In this document: piece after piece, positions 45,801 to 53,434 of the stretch
Position numbering within the stretch: the first letter of the stretch is position 1
Layout of the letters: each line of letters opens with the position of its first letter
Assembly (NCBI RefSeq): GCF_024204685.1
Contig: NZ_CP100350.1
Location: 3,892,838-3,956,837, forward strand
DNA length: 64,000 nt
Reading direction: 5' to 3'
Source: Gilvimarinus sp. DA14
Lineage (GTDB): Bacteria > Pseudomonadota > Gammaproteobacteria > Pseudomonadales > Cellvibrionaceae
Made by a program: the position numbers and the translations under genes
The notes under the pieces: generated by a model
What the model saw: the letters and a program-made list of their open reading frames with translations, nothing else
Told to the model about the DNA's origin: nothing
Databases searched by the model: none

Positions 45801-46290
45801 CGCAGTGGTTGTAATAGAAGTAGTAGCGCCCATCGGCCAAGCGAATAATATCTGAAGCCCAAGAGCCCACATGACCACCGGTCCACTCGATGCCCTCGGC
45901 AATTTCTGTGGCATAGGTGTTAAACAGCGGGTTAGCGTCGTTTACGCCATTCGCCACCAGTTCCCAATTCACCAAATCGGTACTCTTGGCAAAGCCCAGG
46001 TGAGAGCCAACTACGTAAAAAGTGCCGTCCTCGGCGCGAATCACGGAGGGGTCATGTACCGCTACATCGTTGTAGTTGACCAGGGTTGGGTCAATGGTGG
46101 GGTTTTCGAACGCCTGCAAAGGCTCCGAGCTGGAGGAAGAGCTAACACTGGAAGAAGAGCTGACACTGGATGAAGATGAGTTGGCTGTGCTTGAAGATGA
46201 GCTGGTAGTAGAGCCGCCATCTGAGCCACCGCCGCCGCAACCTGCGAGCGACAATACGCTCACCGCCAGGGCGAGAGACCGAATATTCAT
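42883..46290 (-). CDS. Modular GH43 endo-arabinanase-like lipoprotein with two LamG domains
   Basis: An 1135-residue predicted lipoprotein (lipobox LSLAGC, Cys18), followed by a poly-serine linker (about 28-56). The GH43 domain runs from about 70 to 440, with Asp80 in YNDVAVHDPSVIRAEDG, a second Asp in HPNVIDPTAFYDKDGQLW and Glu in HSSIEGSFVIYSPES. Next is a GH43 C-terminal accessory domain (about 450-540; VGDYQIINHGKDINRTAH). Then come a small Ig-like domain (SWSSDNPSVIDSEGNV), a LamG/concanavalin-like domain (about 630-785), another Ig-like segment (IAWSSSDTSLIS) and a second LamG domain (about 890-1130). The two LamG copies share EYTVSMWVNPTVLNQFTT-like wording. This fits endo-1,5-alpha-L-arabinanase anchored at the cell surface. 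Substrate is inferred. Confidence 0.9.
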   Translation of the reverse strand: MNIRSLALAVSVLSLAGCGGGGSDGGSTTSSSSSTANSSSSSVSSSSSVSSSSSSEPLQAFENPTIDPTLVNYNDVAVHDPSVIRAEDGTFYVVGSHLGFAKSTDLVNWELVANGVNDANPLFNTYATEIAEGIEWTGGHVGSWASDIIRLADGRYYFYYNHCANPASEEGLCNAPHSYLGVAVSDNVEGPYEDLGIFLYSGQTDEQMAGEYGVGDLESFNAFVHPNVIDPTAFYDKDGQLWLSYGSYSGGIFILKMDETTGKPEPGQGYGKHIIGGDHSSIEGSFVIYSPESDYYYMFASFGGYEAADGYNIRVARSRNPDGPYLDAAGNDVANARGGWDSIAPYGNKMMGGFIFQSLAGSDAQSRGYLAPGHNSAYYDEQTGKYFLITHTRFPNRGEGHAIRVHEMWINNDGWLVASPQRYAPIEGDNIVDYQDIVGDYQIINHGKDINRTAHLSQAVTMHEDGTISGEVSGSYTLYADQPERITITLEDGTVFEGNAAWQWDPRLEALMPSFTAMSDDGASLWGIQLPAKGDGEIMDAIADDLVLPEMFKGNQITLPTAGARGATISWSSDNPSVIDSEGNVMRPNVGEGDASVNLTATITRNGMQSERSFTVAVPQRMAYNRTAHYGFENDLSDELGNKADGMGTGDRIHNAGTVSFAAGQSGQALMLDGFTGVRLPDGLIDNYEYTVSMWVNPTVLNQFTTAFFGAIHEYTNDSGALTSDQWISFVPQSWDGNTMLWSGSEAWLDASAGELIPANEWSHIAFSVDRGTVSVFIDGEEKFSGGNLTDFFTWNEGMFALGVNYWDAPYTGLIDELNIYDAALSAGEIAALDIDQQPASELLDSAVELLDLGDLNGVQSDFTLPATGPYAAAIAWSSSDTSLISIDNNTAVVTQPQSVDGRVTLTATVTLDGESASKTFDATVRSLAPSEPSARYSFDEHLDDVAGSFASGSVTGDRLDNTGGTVNYASGKSGMALSLDGASGVRLADGLISGSRYSFALWLNPTALNQFTTTFFGAMSDASWISVVPFGPGDAGNTMLWSGTSWFDGDTGTQIAAGEWTHFAAVKDAGNLTLYLDGEQVFTGTGFPNVFTGDNAAFGIGVNYWDTPYQGLVDELVIFDEAVSAEVIEALAAE

Positions 46291-46348
46291 TCTGTATACC
46301 TCTGTTATGTTTTTATAGAAAATGCCTACATCGAAAACATTTCAATGG

Positions 46349-46380
46349 TAATACAATAATAATATATGGGCAATGAGACC
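46349..46380 (-). promoter_or_regulatory. GGTCTCA and ATTGTATTA motif before the modular GH43 gene
   Basis: On the minus strand GGTCTCA (46380-46374) is followed by an AT-rich stretch and ATTGTATTA (46357-46349), 60-90 bases before the start codon. The same words are before the GH43 gene at 19671. The remaining bases between 46291 and 46523 show no gene. Confidence 0.3.
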
Positions 46381-46523
46381 GAGATTCAGGCTCTAAGCGT
46401 GATAGCGGAAAAATAATCCTAAAGTACGTTTTCGCACAATTTTATGCTTGCTTAGACGGGTTAGAGTGGGGTTTTGGGTTGAGAGGACTGGCCGAGGGGA
46501 GAGTTGCAATAGGTGTTTCGATA

Positions 46524-46562
46524 AAAAAGACCACAGTATGTCATACATATTGTGGTCTTTTT
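46524..46562 (-). terminator. Terminator after the GH105 gene
   Basis: AAAAAGACCACA (46524-46535) and TGTGGTCTTTTT (46551-46562) form a 12-bp stem with A/T-runs. It lies just after the GH105 stop on the minus strand, so the GH43 gene beyond it has its own promoter. Confidence 0.88.
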
Positions 46563-46578
46563 GACTCTAACCGAAGAT

Positions 46579-47634
46579 TTACTTCTCTTTTGTTAACCGT
46601 GTTGCCGCCAGCCACAGCAGCGGCGCTTGACCGTGTAAGTCTCCGGTAATTCGGGGCCGGTCTAAGTAGTAATTGGGGTCCTGACTTTGCCCGGTCCCCA
46701 CGCACACATCGGTGAGTTGACCGTCTTCAGTGACTCTTTGTTGCAGGGCCTGCCAGGCTTTATCCACCGCCGGCTGGTACTGGCTTTGCCCTAGCAGGCC
46801 GCGTTCAACGCCCACCGCCATGGCGAAGGCAAACATGGCGGTGCCTGAGGATTCTTTCCAGGCGTCGGGGTAATCAATCAGCTGGCGCCACATGCCGTCA
46901 TCCGCCTGATACTGCAACAGTGCCGCCATCATCTTTTGGTAGCCCTGATTAATAGAGTCATAAAGGGGGTGTTCGGGCGGCAGTTCCGACATTAACTCCG
47001 CCAGGCCTGCGGCTACCCACCCATTGCCCCGCCCCCAAAAGAAGGGAGCCTCGGGGCCGTGATGAAAGAGCCCGTTGGGCTGCTGCAGTTTTTCCAGGTA
47101 GGCGTTAATTTGCACTGCAGCGCGCTGCAGATAAACCGGCTTGAGGGTGGCGCGGTAGGCCTGTACCTGCAGGGCGCCGATCATCCAGACATCGTCAATC
47201 CAGTAGCGGGTCTGACGGGTCAGGCCATCGTCCTGAGGATTCTCCCATTGCTCCTCTGCCAGCGCTAAGCCAGTGTTGAGTGCCTCGGTGTCGCCATTGG
47301 TAAAGTAACGCTCAATGGGCAAGATGCCGTAGACATTGGCGTCTACATGATCGTCTTCCAGTAGTTGGTCTGTGCCCGGAACCACTTGATAGCGCTCTAG
47401 CAGCTTCTCGCTCAGAGCCTGATTGTCACTCACGCGGGCATACTTTAACGCGCCATAGGCTGCGGCTGCCTCGGCATAGTGAAACCCGGTAAAGTGGTCG
47501 CTAACGTACATCATGTAGTCCGGCCGATTCAGCAGATCATTGATCGCCAGGGTGGCGACAGGTTGGGAACCTGCCTGGCTCCATACAGAGGTTGTGACCG
47601 CTAGAGAGAGTAAAACGATGTGTAGAATTTTCAT
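46579..47634 (-). CDS. Secreted GH105 unsaturated uronyl hydrolase
   Basis: A 351-residue exported enzyme with signal peptide MKILHIVLLSLAVTTSVWSQ. The alpha/alpha-barrel core has VDANVYGILPIERYF, the catalytic-region RYWIDDVWMIGALQ, FFWGRGNGWVAAGLAE and KESSGTAMFAFAMAVGV. GH105 enzymes remove the unsaturated galacturonic or glucuronic acid from lyase-made oligomers of pectin, rhamnogalacturonan or ulvan. I chose the ATG at 47634, which gives the clean signal peptide; the frame is open to 47688. It lies upstream of the GH43 arabinanase-like gene on the same strand but a terminator separates them. Confidence 0.9.
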   Translation of the reverse strand: MKILHIVLLSLAVTTSVWSQAGSQPVATLAINDLLNRPDYMMYVSDHFTGFHYAEAAAAYGALKYARVSDNQALSEKLLERYQVVPGTDQLLEDDHVDANVYGILPIERYFTNGDTEALNTGLALAEEQWENPQDDGLTRQTRYWIDDVWMIGALQVQAYRATLKPVYLQRAAVQINAYLEKLQQPNGLFHHGPEAPFFWGRGNGWVAAGLAELMSELPPEHPLYDSINQGYQKMMAALLQYQADDGMWRQLIDYPDAWKESSGTAMFAFAMAVGVERGLLGQSQYQPAVDKAWQALQQRVTEDGQLTDVCVGTGQSQDPNYYLDRPRITGDLHGQAPLLWLAATRLTKEK

Positions 47635-47793
47635 GGTCTGCTCGCCATATCGATTATTGTCTATGGGACTATAACAGCGCGGCGTCAACCGTGAAACGGG
47701 GGGTATTGGCTACAGTATAAATAAGGCGAAAGAGGGGGGGCCAATTTAATTCTAAATGGCACTCGAATTAGCTCGCGACGAAGGGAGCGCCGC

Positions 47794-47809
47794 GGCGCGC
47801 AAGCGCGCC
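47794..47809 (-). other. GC-rich hairpin after slyD
   Basis: GGCGCGC and GCGCGCC form a 7-bp stem with a two-base gap, 14 bases past the slyD stop. No T-run; possibly a weak transcription end. Confidence 0.4.
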
Positions 47810-47823
47810 GGGCAAACGAACAC

Positions 47824-48306
47824 TCAGTGCTCGTGACCGCCAGCGCCGTGGGCGTGGCCGTGCTGCTGTTCTTCTTCGGTAGCTTCACGCACTTCGGTGA
47901 TCTCTACATCGAAGTTCAGGTCAACGCCAGCCAGCGGGTGGTTCGCGTCCACAGTTACGGTGTCGCCATCAACGGCGGCAACGCTAACGACCTGGGTGCC
48001 ATTTTCGGTCTGGGCGTGAAATTCCATGCCCACTTCAATTTTGTCCACGCCGGTGAACATATTCGCAGGCAGCTCCTGCATCATGGCTTCATTGCGCTCA
48101 CCATAGGCTTCGGCAGCGGGTACGGCAACTTGCAGTTTGTCGCCAGCTTGCTTGCCCGCCAGCTCTTTTTCCAGGCCCGGAATAATATTGCTGGCACCGT
48201 GCAGGTACGCCAGAGGCTCGCGACCTTCAGAAGAGTCGAGCACCTTGCCGTCCTTATCGGTAAGGGTGTAGTGAAAACTGGCGATGCAGTTGTCGGAAAT
48301 AATCAT
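47824..48306 (-). CDS. slyD: FKBP-type peptidyl-prolyl isomerase SlyD
   Basis: A 160-residue cytoplasmic folding helper with an FKBP domain interrupted by an insert-in-flap chaperone domain. The start IISDNCIASFHYTLTDKDGK and YLHGASNIIPGLEKEL are typical; the insert lies about 75-120. The C-terminal tail HGHAHGAGGHEH is histidine-rich and can bind nickel, though shorter than in E. coli SlyD. The gene follows the DUF3108 gene on the same strand by about 45 bases and may be read with it. Confidence 0.94.
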   Translation of the reverse strand: MIISDNCIASFHYTLTDKDGKVLDSSEGREPLAYLHGASNIIPGLEKELAGKQAGDKLQVAVPAAEAYGERNEAMMQELPANMFTGVDKIEVGMEFHAQTENGTQVVSVAAVDGDTVTVDANHPLAGVDLNFDVEITEVREATEEEQQHGHAHGAGGHEH

Positions 48307-48351
48307 AGTGAATGCCTTTGGTTTGGTGAGTGTATTTAAAACGAGTGAAGG

Positions 48352-49101
48352 TCACTCAAAGCTCGAGATCTTTTCACCATCGATCTCGGATTCGTGAATA
48401 TAAATGGTGTACTCATCGCCACCTTCTTCCTGCTGCATACGCACCAGCAGGTACTGAAAATCAGGCGCCATCCAGGCGTAGGTTACGCGGTCGTCGTTCT
48501 TGCGGGTGCGCTCAACTTTAACCGTGTCTACTTTGCCCAGCGGGGTATCTAAGGTTTCGCGCCCCACGATGGCAAAGGTGTATTGTTTGATATGGCCGCC
48601 ATCGGCGATATCGTAAACCAGGTTTTCGTGCTTGCCGGCGATTAAATCGCGCTGCAGTTGCATCTGAAAACTCATTTTGTCCATCACCCCTGGGTGGATG
48701 TCCATTTTCCAGGGCTTGTCCTCGACGTTGTTGGTGACCTTGCCGTTGTCCCAGTCAAACTTCAGTTTGGCATCGCGGTCACGGCCCAGGCCGCGGCGCT
48801 TGTATATATAGGTTGTGGGCCGCAACTGCTCCTCAGTGGGCCAATCGAAGTAGCTGATTTCCTCGATGCTGGCGAGCATCGAGTCGGCAAAAAAACGCAG
48901 CTTCTTCCCCTTGGCGGTGTTGCTCAGCTCATGGGTCACGGTAATGCTAAAGCCATAGTATGAGGCTTCATATGTGTTTTTAAAGGTTTGCGGTGGGTTA
49001 ATTGCAGTTTCTGCCGATTCAGGCTGCTCTGCCGCTTGAGCGGGCAGGGTGAGAGGCAGAACAAGAAATAGGGCGATGATGGGGCTCAATAGTCGGCTCA
49101 T
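48352..49101 (-). CDS. DUF3108 exported protein
   Basis: A 249-residue exported protein with signal peptide cut near AQA (residue 23). The body fits DUF3108: FKNTYEASYYGFSITVTHEL near the start and VDTVKVERTRKNDDRVTYAW with WMAPDFQYLLVRMQQ near the end. The family is beta-rich and of unknown function. It starts 10 bases after purN, the usual position next to purMN in pseudomonad-like genomes, although no purine role is known. Confidence 0.88.
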   Translation of the reverse strand: MSRLLSPIIALFLVLPLTLPAQAAEQPESAETAINPPQTFKNTYEASYYGFSITVTHELSNTAKGKKLRFFADSMLASIEEISYFDWPTEEQLRPTTYIYKRRGLGRDRDAKLKFDWDNGKVTNNVEDKPWKMDIHPGVMDKMSFQMQLQRDLIAGKHENLVYDIADGGHIKQYTFAIVGRETLDTPLGKVDTVKVERTRKNDDRVTYAWMAPDFQYLLVRMQQEEGGDEYTIYIHESEIDGEKISSFE

Positions 49102-49111
49102 AAAATCCTTG

Positions 49112-49771
49112 CTAGACGAATGATGACCTTACTTGGTAACCCTGAGGGGGCAAAGGTTCACCGTCCAGTAGGGCCAGGTTGTCGGCCATGCTCAAACGGC
49201 CCTCGGCAAACCAGCGCACCGCCATGGGGTAAATAATATGTTCTTGTTGCTGTACGCGCGCCGCCAGGGTGGTGGCATCGTCCGAGGCCAAAACCGGCAC
49301 CACCGCCTGAATAGCTGATGGGCCGCCGTCCAGCTCAGCGGTAACAAAGTGCACGGTCACGCCGTGCTCGCTGTCGCCTGCATCGAGCGCGCGCTGGTGA
49401 GTGTGCAGGCCCTGGTATTTGGGCAGTAGCGAGGGGTGAATATTGAGCATACGCCCCAAGTAGCGGCCGGTAAATTCCGGGGTAAGAATTCGCATAAAGC
49501 CCGCCAGAACCACCAAATCTGGTTGGTAGCTATCGATTGTCTCGGCCAGCGCGCGATCGAAATCCTCGCGCGAGGTGAAGCCTTTGTGATCCAGAGTGAC
49601 CGCTTCAATGCCCGCCTCGCGGGCGCGCTCCAGGCCGCGCACATCGGGACGGTTGCTGATTACGCAGGCAATCTCGATGGGCAGCTCGCCCGCTTTTTCG
49701 CCGTCAATTAATGCCTGCAGGTTGCTGCCGCTGCCAGAAATTAAGACGGCGACGCGTATGCATTCACTCAT
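49112..49771 (-). CDS. purN: Phosphoribosylglycinamide formyltransferase
   Basis: Transfers a formyl group from 10-formyl-THF to GAR in purine synthesis. The 219-residue protein has the phosphate loop [13 protein letters not shown] near residue 10-22, the catalytic Asn-His-Asp set in [20 protein letters not shown] and [12 protein letters not shown]. It overlaps purM by 4 bases, so the pair is translationally coupled. Confidence 0.96.
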   Translation of the reverse strand: MSECIRVAVLISGSGSNLQALIDGEKAGELPIEIACVISNRPDVRGLERAREAGIEAVTLDHKGFTSREDFDRALAETIDSYQPDLVVLAGFMRILTPEFTGRYLGRMLNIHPSLLPKYQGLHTHQRALDAGDSEHGVTVHFVTAELDGGPSAIQAVVPVLASDDATTLAARVQQQEHIIYPMAVRWFAEGRLSMADNLALLDGEPLPPQGYQVRSSFV

Positions 49772-50823
49772 TGACTCAGGCCTTGCAGTTCAACTTGTTC
49801 TTCGCCCTCGCGGGCCTCGGCAATTGAACCGACTTTAAACGCGGTTTCACCGGCGGCCGTGAGCATCTCGATGGCCTGCTCGGCGCGTTCAGCGGGAACG
49901 GCGATAATCATGCCTACACCACAGTTAAAGGTGCGATACATTTCGCGCGCCTGAATGTTGCCCGCCTGCTGCAGCCACTGAAACACGGCGGGCAGCTCCC
50001 AGGCTTTGGTGTCAATGACCGCTTTGGCGCTGGCGGGCAATACACGGGGGATATTTTCCAGCAAGCCGCCGCCGGTGATGTGCGACAGAGCATGTACCGG
50101 CAGAGCTTTCATTAATTCAAGTATGGGCTTAACGTAAATCTTGGTGGGCGCCATTAACGCATCGGCAAGGCTGACGCCGCCGCAATCCTGGTTTAAATCG
50201 GCGCCTGAAACTTCAATAACCTTGCGAATCAATGAGTAACCGTTGGAGTGAGGGCCGGTAGAGGCCAGGCCGATCAGAACATCGCCTGGGCCCACTTTGC
50301 TGCCGTCGATCAGCTCGCTTTTCTCGGCCACGCCAACACAAAAGCCAGCCAAATCGTAATCTTCGCCTTCGTACATACCGGGCATTTCGGCGGTCTCACC
50401 GCCCACCAGTGCACAGCCCGCCTGGCTGCAACCTTCACCAATGCCGGTAACCACGTCGGCTGCTACATCGACGTTCAGCTTGCCAGTGGCGTAGTAATCG
50501 AGAAAAAACAGCGGCTCGGCGCCGGCAACGACCAAATCGTTAACGCACATGCCCACCAGGTCGATACCAATGGTGTCGTGCTTGCCCAGGTCCATCGCCA
50601 AGCGCAGCTTAGTGCCCACGCCATCGGTGCCCGACACCAGCACTGGCTCGCGGTAGCCGCTCGGCAGTTCGCACAGTGCGCCAAAGCCACCCAGGCCCGC
50701 CATCACTTCGGGGCGGCGAGTGCGCTTGGCGACACCCTTAATACGTTCTACCAGGGCGTTGCCCGCATCGATGTCGACACCGGCGTCTTTATAGCTTAAC
50801 GAGGTGGGGGTCTTTTCGCTCAT
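49768..50823 (-). CDS. purM: Phosphoribosylformylglycinamidine cyclo-ligase
   Basis: Makes aminoimidazole ribotide with ATP in purine synthesis. The protein is 351 residues from ATG 50823 ([20 protein letters not shown]), matching the usual length; the frame is open further upstream but that part is not conserved in type. Motifs: [46 protein letters not shown] and [14 protein letters not shown]. First gene of purM-purN-DUF3108. Confidence 0.96.
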   Translation of the reverse strand: MSEKTPTSLSYKDAGVDIDAGNALVERIKGVAKRTRRPEVMAGLGGFGALCELPSGYREPVLVSGTDGVGTKLRLAMDLGKHDTIGIDLVGMCVNDLVVAGAEPLFFLDYYATGKLNVDVAADVVTGIGEGCSQAGCALVGGETAEMPGMYEGEDYDLAGFCVGVAEKSELIDGSKVGPGDVLIGLASTGPHSNGYSLIRKVIEVSGADLNQDCGGVSLADALMAPTKIYVKPILELMKALPVHALSHITGGGLLENIPRVLPASAKAVIDTKAWELPAVFQWLQQAGNIQAREMYRTFNCGVGMIIAVPAERAEQAIEMLTAAGETAFKVGSIAEAREGEEQVELQGLSQ

Positions 50824-50948
50824 AGCGCTTGCTGATTCCGTATTGCGCCCGAGGGCCGGGCAGGTTGATCTCAAAGGCGCGTATTCTACCGGAAAATAGC
50901 GACAAATTCCGTAGTAATAATGAGGTTTGAGCAAAGCATAAATTTGCC

Positions 50949-50957
50949 TGCTACAAT
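50949..50957 (+). promoter_or_regulatory. Extended -10 promoter for DUF2066-hda
   Basis: TG-C-TACAAT (50949-50957) is an extended -10 element. Transcription would begin near 50964, about 35 bases before the proposed CTG start at 50999. Confidence 0.5.
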
Positions 50958-50998
50958 GCCGCCTTCGATAAGTCCTTGCTGCCACCGGGAGAAAGACC

Positions 50999-52105
50999 CT
51001 GATTACTCGTATCTGGCTACTACTGGCACTGTGGTTGATGTCGGCTGCCGTTGTGCAGGCCGATCAAGTTGTGAACCTTTACGATGCCGAAGAACTGGTG
51101 AAAAGCCAGTCCCAGGCCCAGCGCGAAGCCGCTGCTAAACATGCGCTCGAACGCGTAATTGTGCGAGTGTCGGGTTCGCGCCAGGCGCTTGAGGCCGCAC
51201 CGGTAAAACAGGCTTTGGTGCGCGCTCAGGATTACGTTTACGAATACAGTTATGCCAATAGCGACGAAACCCTGCCTGGGGTAAATGGTGAGCCGGTTCC
51301 CGCTTCGTTAATCAAACTTAAGTTTTCCTCGGCGTTGGTAGAGCAGCTGTTGCGCGACAGTGGCCTGACGTTTTGGCCCGCTAACCGCCCATTAGTATTG
51401 GTTTGGGTGGTCAATAACGATACTGGTCGGGTGCAGCTGGTCAGCGAGCCTGAAGCCTGGCAGAGCCTGCGCGAGGCCGCCCAATTGCGTGGCCTGCCTA
51501 TCAGTGCGCCACTGTTTGATCTGGAAGACCACCTGGCTATGCCCGCCGAGAGTTTGTGGCAGTTTGATGAGGTGCAGATTCGCGAAGCCTCAGAGCGCTA
51601 CCGCGCCGACGGTATTTTAGTGATTCGTTACAGCACCTTGTCCGACGGCCAACTGCGCGGCGACTGGACGTTAATGCACCCGGAGGGCGAAGGCTCCTTT
51701 GATGGCGCAGGCGATAGTGCGCAAGCGCTGTTGCAAAAGGCCGTTAATGATGTGGCCGATCGCTTTGCCAGCCTTTACGCGATTAACCCAAGCGAGTCGG
51801 GCGCCGCCAGCATTGCTATGTTGGTTACCAATGTTGATAGCTTTGCCGCTTACAAACGCGCCGAAAAATATCTGTCTTCTCTGGCGCTGGTGCGCCGGGT
51901 ACAAATGCACAGTTTTAATGACCAGGGTTTGGTACTAAAACTGTTTACCGAAGGCGATATTACCCGCCTGGAAAATACTCTGGCGCTGGATCAAACCCTG
52001 ATGCCTGCCTCCGATAGCGTCAGCCTGTCGGACAACCGCTACCAGGCGCGCGGTTCGATGCAGCGCCCCCTGCGCTACCGTTTGGCGGAGGAGGGCACGC
52101 CGTGA
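50999..52105 (+). CDS. DUF2066 exported protein with a likely non-standard start codon
   Basis: DUF2066 proteins are periplasmic or membrane-linked and stand before hda (often with perM) in many gammaproteobacteria; function unknown. The body begins [20 protein letters not shown]. In frame upstream, codons read [21 protein letters not shown], an almost ideal signal peptide, but there is no ATG, GTG or TTG before it back to a TAA at 50969. GGGAGAAAG is 7 bases before CTG 50999 and 10 before ATT 51002. The first conventional starts, TTG 51035 and ATG 51038, would cut the signal peptide in half. I therefore place the start at CTG 50999 with moderate certainty; the stop is firm. The stop overlaps the hda GTG by 4 bases. 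Confidence 0.8.
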   Translation: MITRIWLLLALWLMSAAVVQADQVVNLYDAEELVKSQSQAQREAAAKHALERVIVRVSGSRQALEAAPVKQALVRAQDYVYEYSYANSDETLPGVNGEPVPASLIKLKFSSALVEQLLRDSGLTFWPANRPLVLVWVVNNDTGRVQLVSEPEAWQSLREAAQLRGLPISAPLFDLEDHLAMPAESLWQFDEVQIREASERYRADGILVIRYSTLSDGQLRGDWTLMHPEGEGSFDGAGDSAQALLQKAVNDVADRFASLYAINPSESGAASIAMLVTNVDSFAAYKRAEKYLSSLALVRRVQMHSFNDQGLVLKLFTEGDITRLENTLALDQTLMPASDSVSLSDNRYQARGSMQRPLRYRLAEEGTP

Positions 52106-52815
52106 GTTCTGTACCGCAGCAGTTATCTCTGGGGGTAAGTCTTAAAGATGACGCTACCTTCGATAACTTCTACGCCCCTGAGGGTTCGGCCAATGCGCAG
52201 GTCATCGCCGCCCTTAATCAACAGGTTGAGGGCACAGGTGAGCAGTTTATCTACCTGTGGGGTGGCGCAGGCGCCGGTTTAACCCACCTGTTGCAAGCCA
52301 GTTGTCATTACGCCGAGTCGCGCAATCTGAGTGTGCAGTATTTGCCTTTGCGCGATGTTATGGGGTTTGCTCCCGAAGCGCTGTTGGATGGTATGGACCA
52401 GCTGAGTATGGTCTGCCTCGATGGCCTTGACGCTATTGCGGGGCAGGCGAGCTGGGAGCGCGCTTTATTCAACCTGTACAATTCCCTGCGCGATAGCGGG
52501 CGACTGTTGCTGGTGGCGGCCACCGGAAATCCGCGTTCACTGCCGGTGGAGTTGCCCGATTTACGCTCGCGGCTGATGTGGGGTTCGACTTTTCAAGTAC
52601 ACAGTTTGTCCGATGAAGATAAAGTTCGCGCTCTGCGCGTGCGAGCCCGCGAACGCGGCTTAGAGCTAAACGAAGAAGTGGCAACGTTTATCGTGCAGCG
52701 TGTCCCCCGCGATATGAACCAGCTTTTTTGTTATCTCCATCGCTTGGACCACGCCTCGCTCGCCGAGCAGCGCAAACTCACCATTCCCTTTGTGAAAAAA
52801 GTGTTGGGCTTGTAA
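52102..52815 (+). CDS. hda: DnaA regulatory inactivator Hda
   Basis: An AAA+ protein of 237 residues that, with the sliding clamp, stimulates ATP hydrolysis on DnaA to prevent re-initiation. The N-terminal clamp-binding motif QQLSLGV lies at residues 6-12. The P-loop region is LWGGAGAGLTHLLQA, similar to the unusual loop of E. coli Hda. LDGLDAIAGQASWERALFNL (Walker B) and LRSRLMWGSTFQVHSLSDED follow. The GTG start overlaps the preceding stop, so it is translated with DUF2066. Confidence 0.94.
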   Translation: MSSVPQQLSLGVSLKDDATFDNFYAPEGSANAQVIAALNQQVEGTGEQFIYLWGGAGAGLTHLLQASCHYAESRNLSVQYLPLRDVMGFAPEALLDGMDQLSMVCLDGLDAIAGQASWERALFNLYNSLRDSGRLLLVAATGNPRSLPVELPDLRSRLMWGSTFQVHSLSDEDKVRALRVRARERGLELNEEVATFIVQRVPRDMNQLFCYLHRLDHASLAEQRKLTIPFVKKVLGL

Positions 52816-52862
52816 CACCGTTTTTAACCGGTGTTTACAGGCCCCAGCTTTTTCTGCGGTTG

Positions 52863-53348
52863 TCACCCGCCTTTCAGCAATCGCTTTATTTTCCCTTCCA
52901 GCTTTTTCGGTTTGGTAATCGGGGCATAGCGTCGCTGCGGCGCGCCGTCGCGAGCCACCAGGAACTTTGTAAAGTTCCACTTAATGTCGTTACCCATTAG
53001 CCCCGGGCAGGCTTCTTTTATGTAAGCAAAAATGGGGTGGGCGTCAGGGCCGTTAACATCGATTTTCTCGGTGATTAAAAAGTCCACGCCGTAATTGACT
53101 AAGCAGCCGTTTTTAATCTCGTCGGCCTCGCCTGGCTCTTGTTCGCCAAACTGATTGCAGGGAAAACCGATTACCACCAAACCGTCGTCTTTGTATTTTT
53201 CATGCAGTTCTTGTAGCCCTTGGTACTGCGGGGTAAAACCGCATTTGCTGGCGGTATTGACCAGCAGCAGGACTTTGCCGTCGAACTGAGAAAAGTCGAT
53301 GGGTTCGCGCTGTAAGCTATTAATGGAAAACGAATGAATTTTGGCCAT
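52863..53348 (-). CDS. Glutathione peroxidase (BtuE/Gpx type)
   Basis: A 161-residue thiol peroxidase without a signal peptide. Peroxidatic Cys36 is in NTASKCGFTPQY, Gln and second Cys in GFPCNQFGEQEPG (Cys64 and Gln66), Trp and Asn in DIKWNFTKFLV. It has cysteine instead of selenocysteine. Bacterial members usually work with thioredoxin or glutathione to reduce lipid or organic peroxides. It converges with hda. Confidence 0.94.
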   Translation of the reverse strand: MAKIHSFSINSLQREPIDFSQFDGKVLLLVNTASKCGFTPQYQGLQELHEKYKDDGLVVIGFPCNQFGEQEPGEADEIKNGCLVNYGVDFLITEKIDVNGPDAHPIFAYIKEACPGLMGNDIKWNFTKFLVARDGAPQRRYAPITKPKKLEGKIKRLLKGG

Positions 53349-53434
53349 GGCGATACTCCTTGGAGAAGGTTGCCATCTTATCTTTTAAACCAAGGCGCGA
53401 GCAAAGCCCCGGCATTGCGCCGGGGCGGGTCTTT

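Noticed and set aside
45196..45855. 219-residue open frame antisense to the modular GH43 gene
   Set aside because: Shadow of a GC-rich gene on the other strand; no ribosome site or domain.
46135..46205. Short tandem repeat that might be a CRISPR-like or satellite array
   Set aside because: It is the poly-serine linker coding stretch of the GH43 lipoprotein, in frame and typical of this group of bacteria.
50824..50985. 54-residue N-terminal extension of purM
   Set aside because: PurM proteins begin at the [11 protein letters not shown] region; the extension is Arg/Tyr-rich without any conserved pattern.
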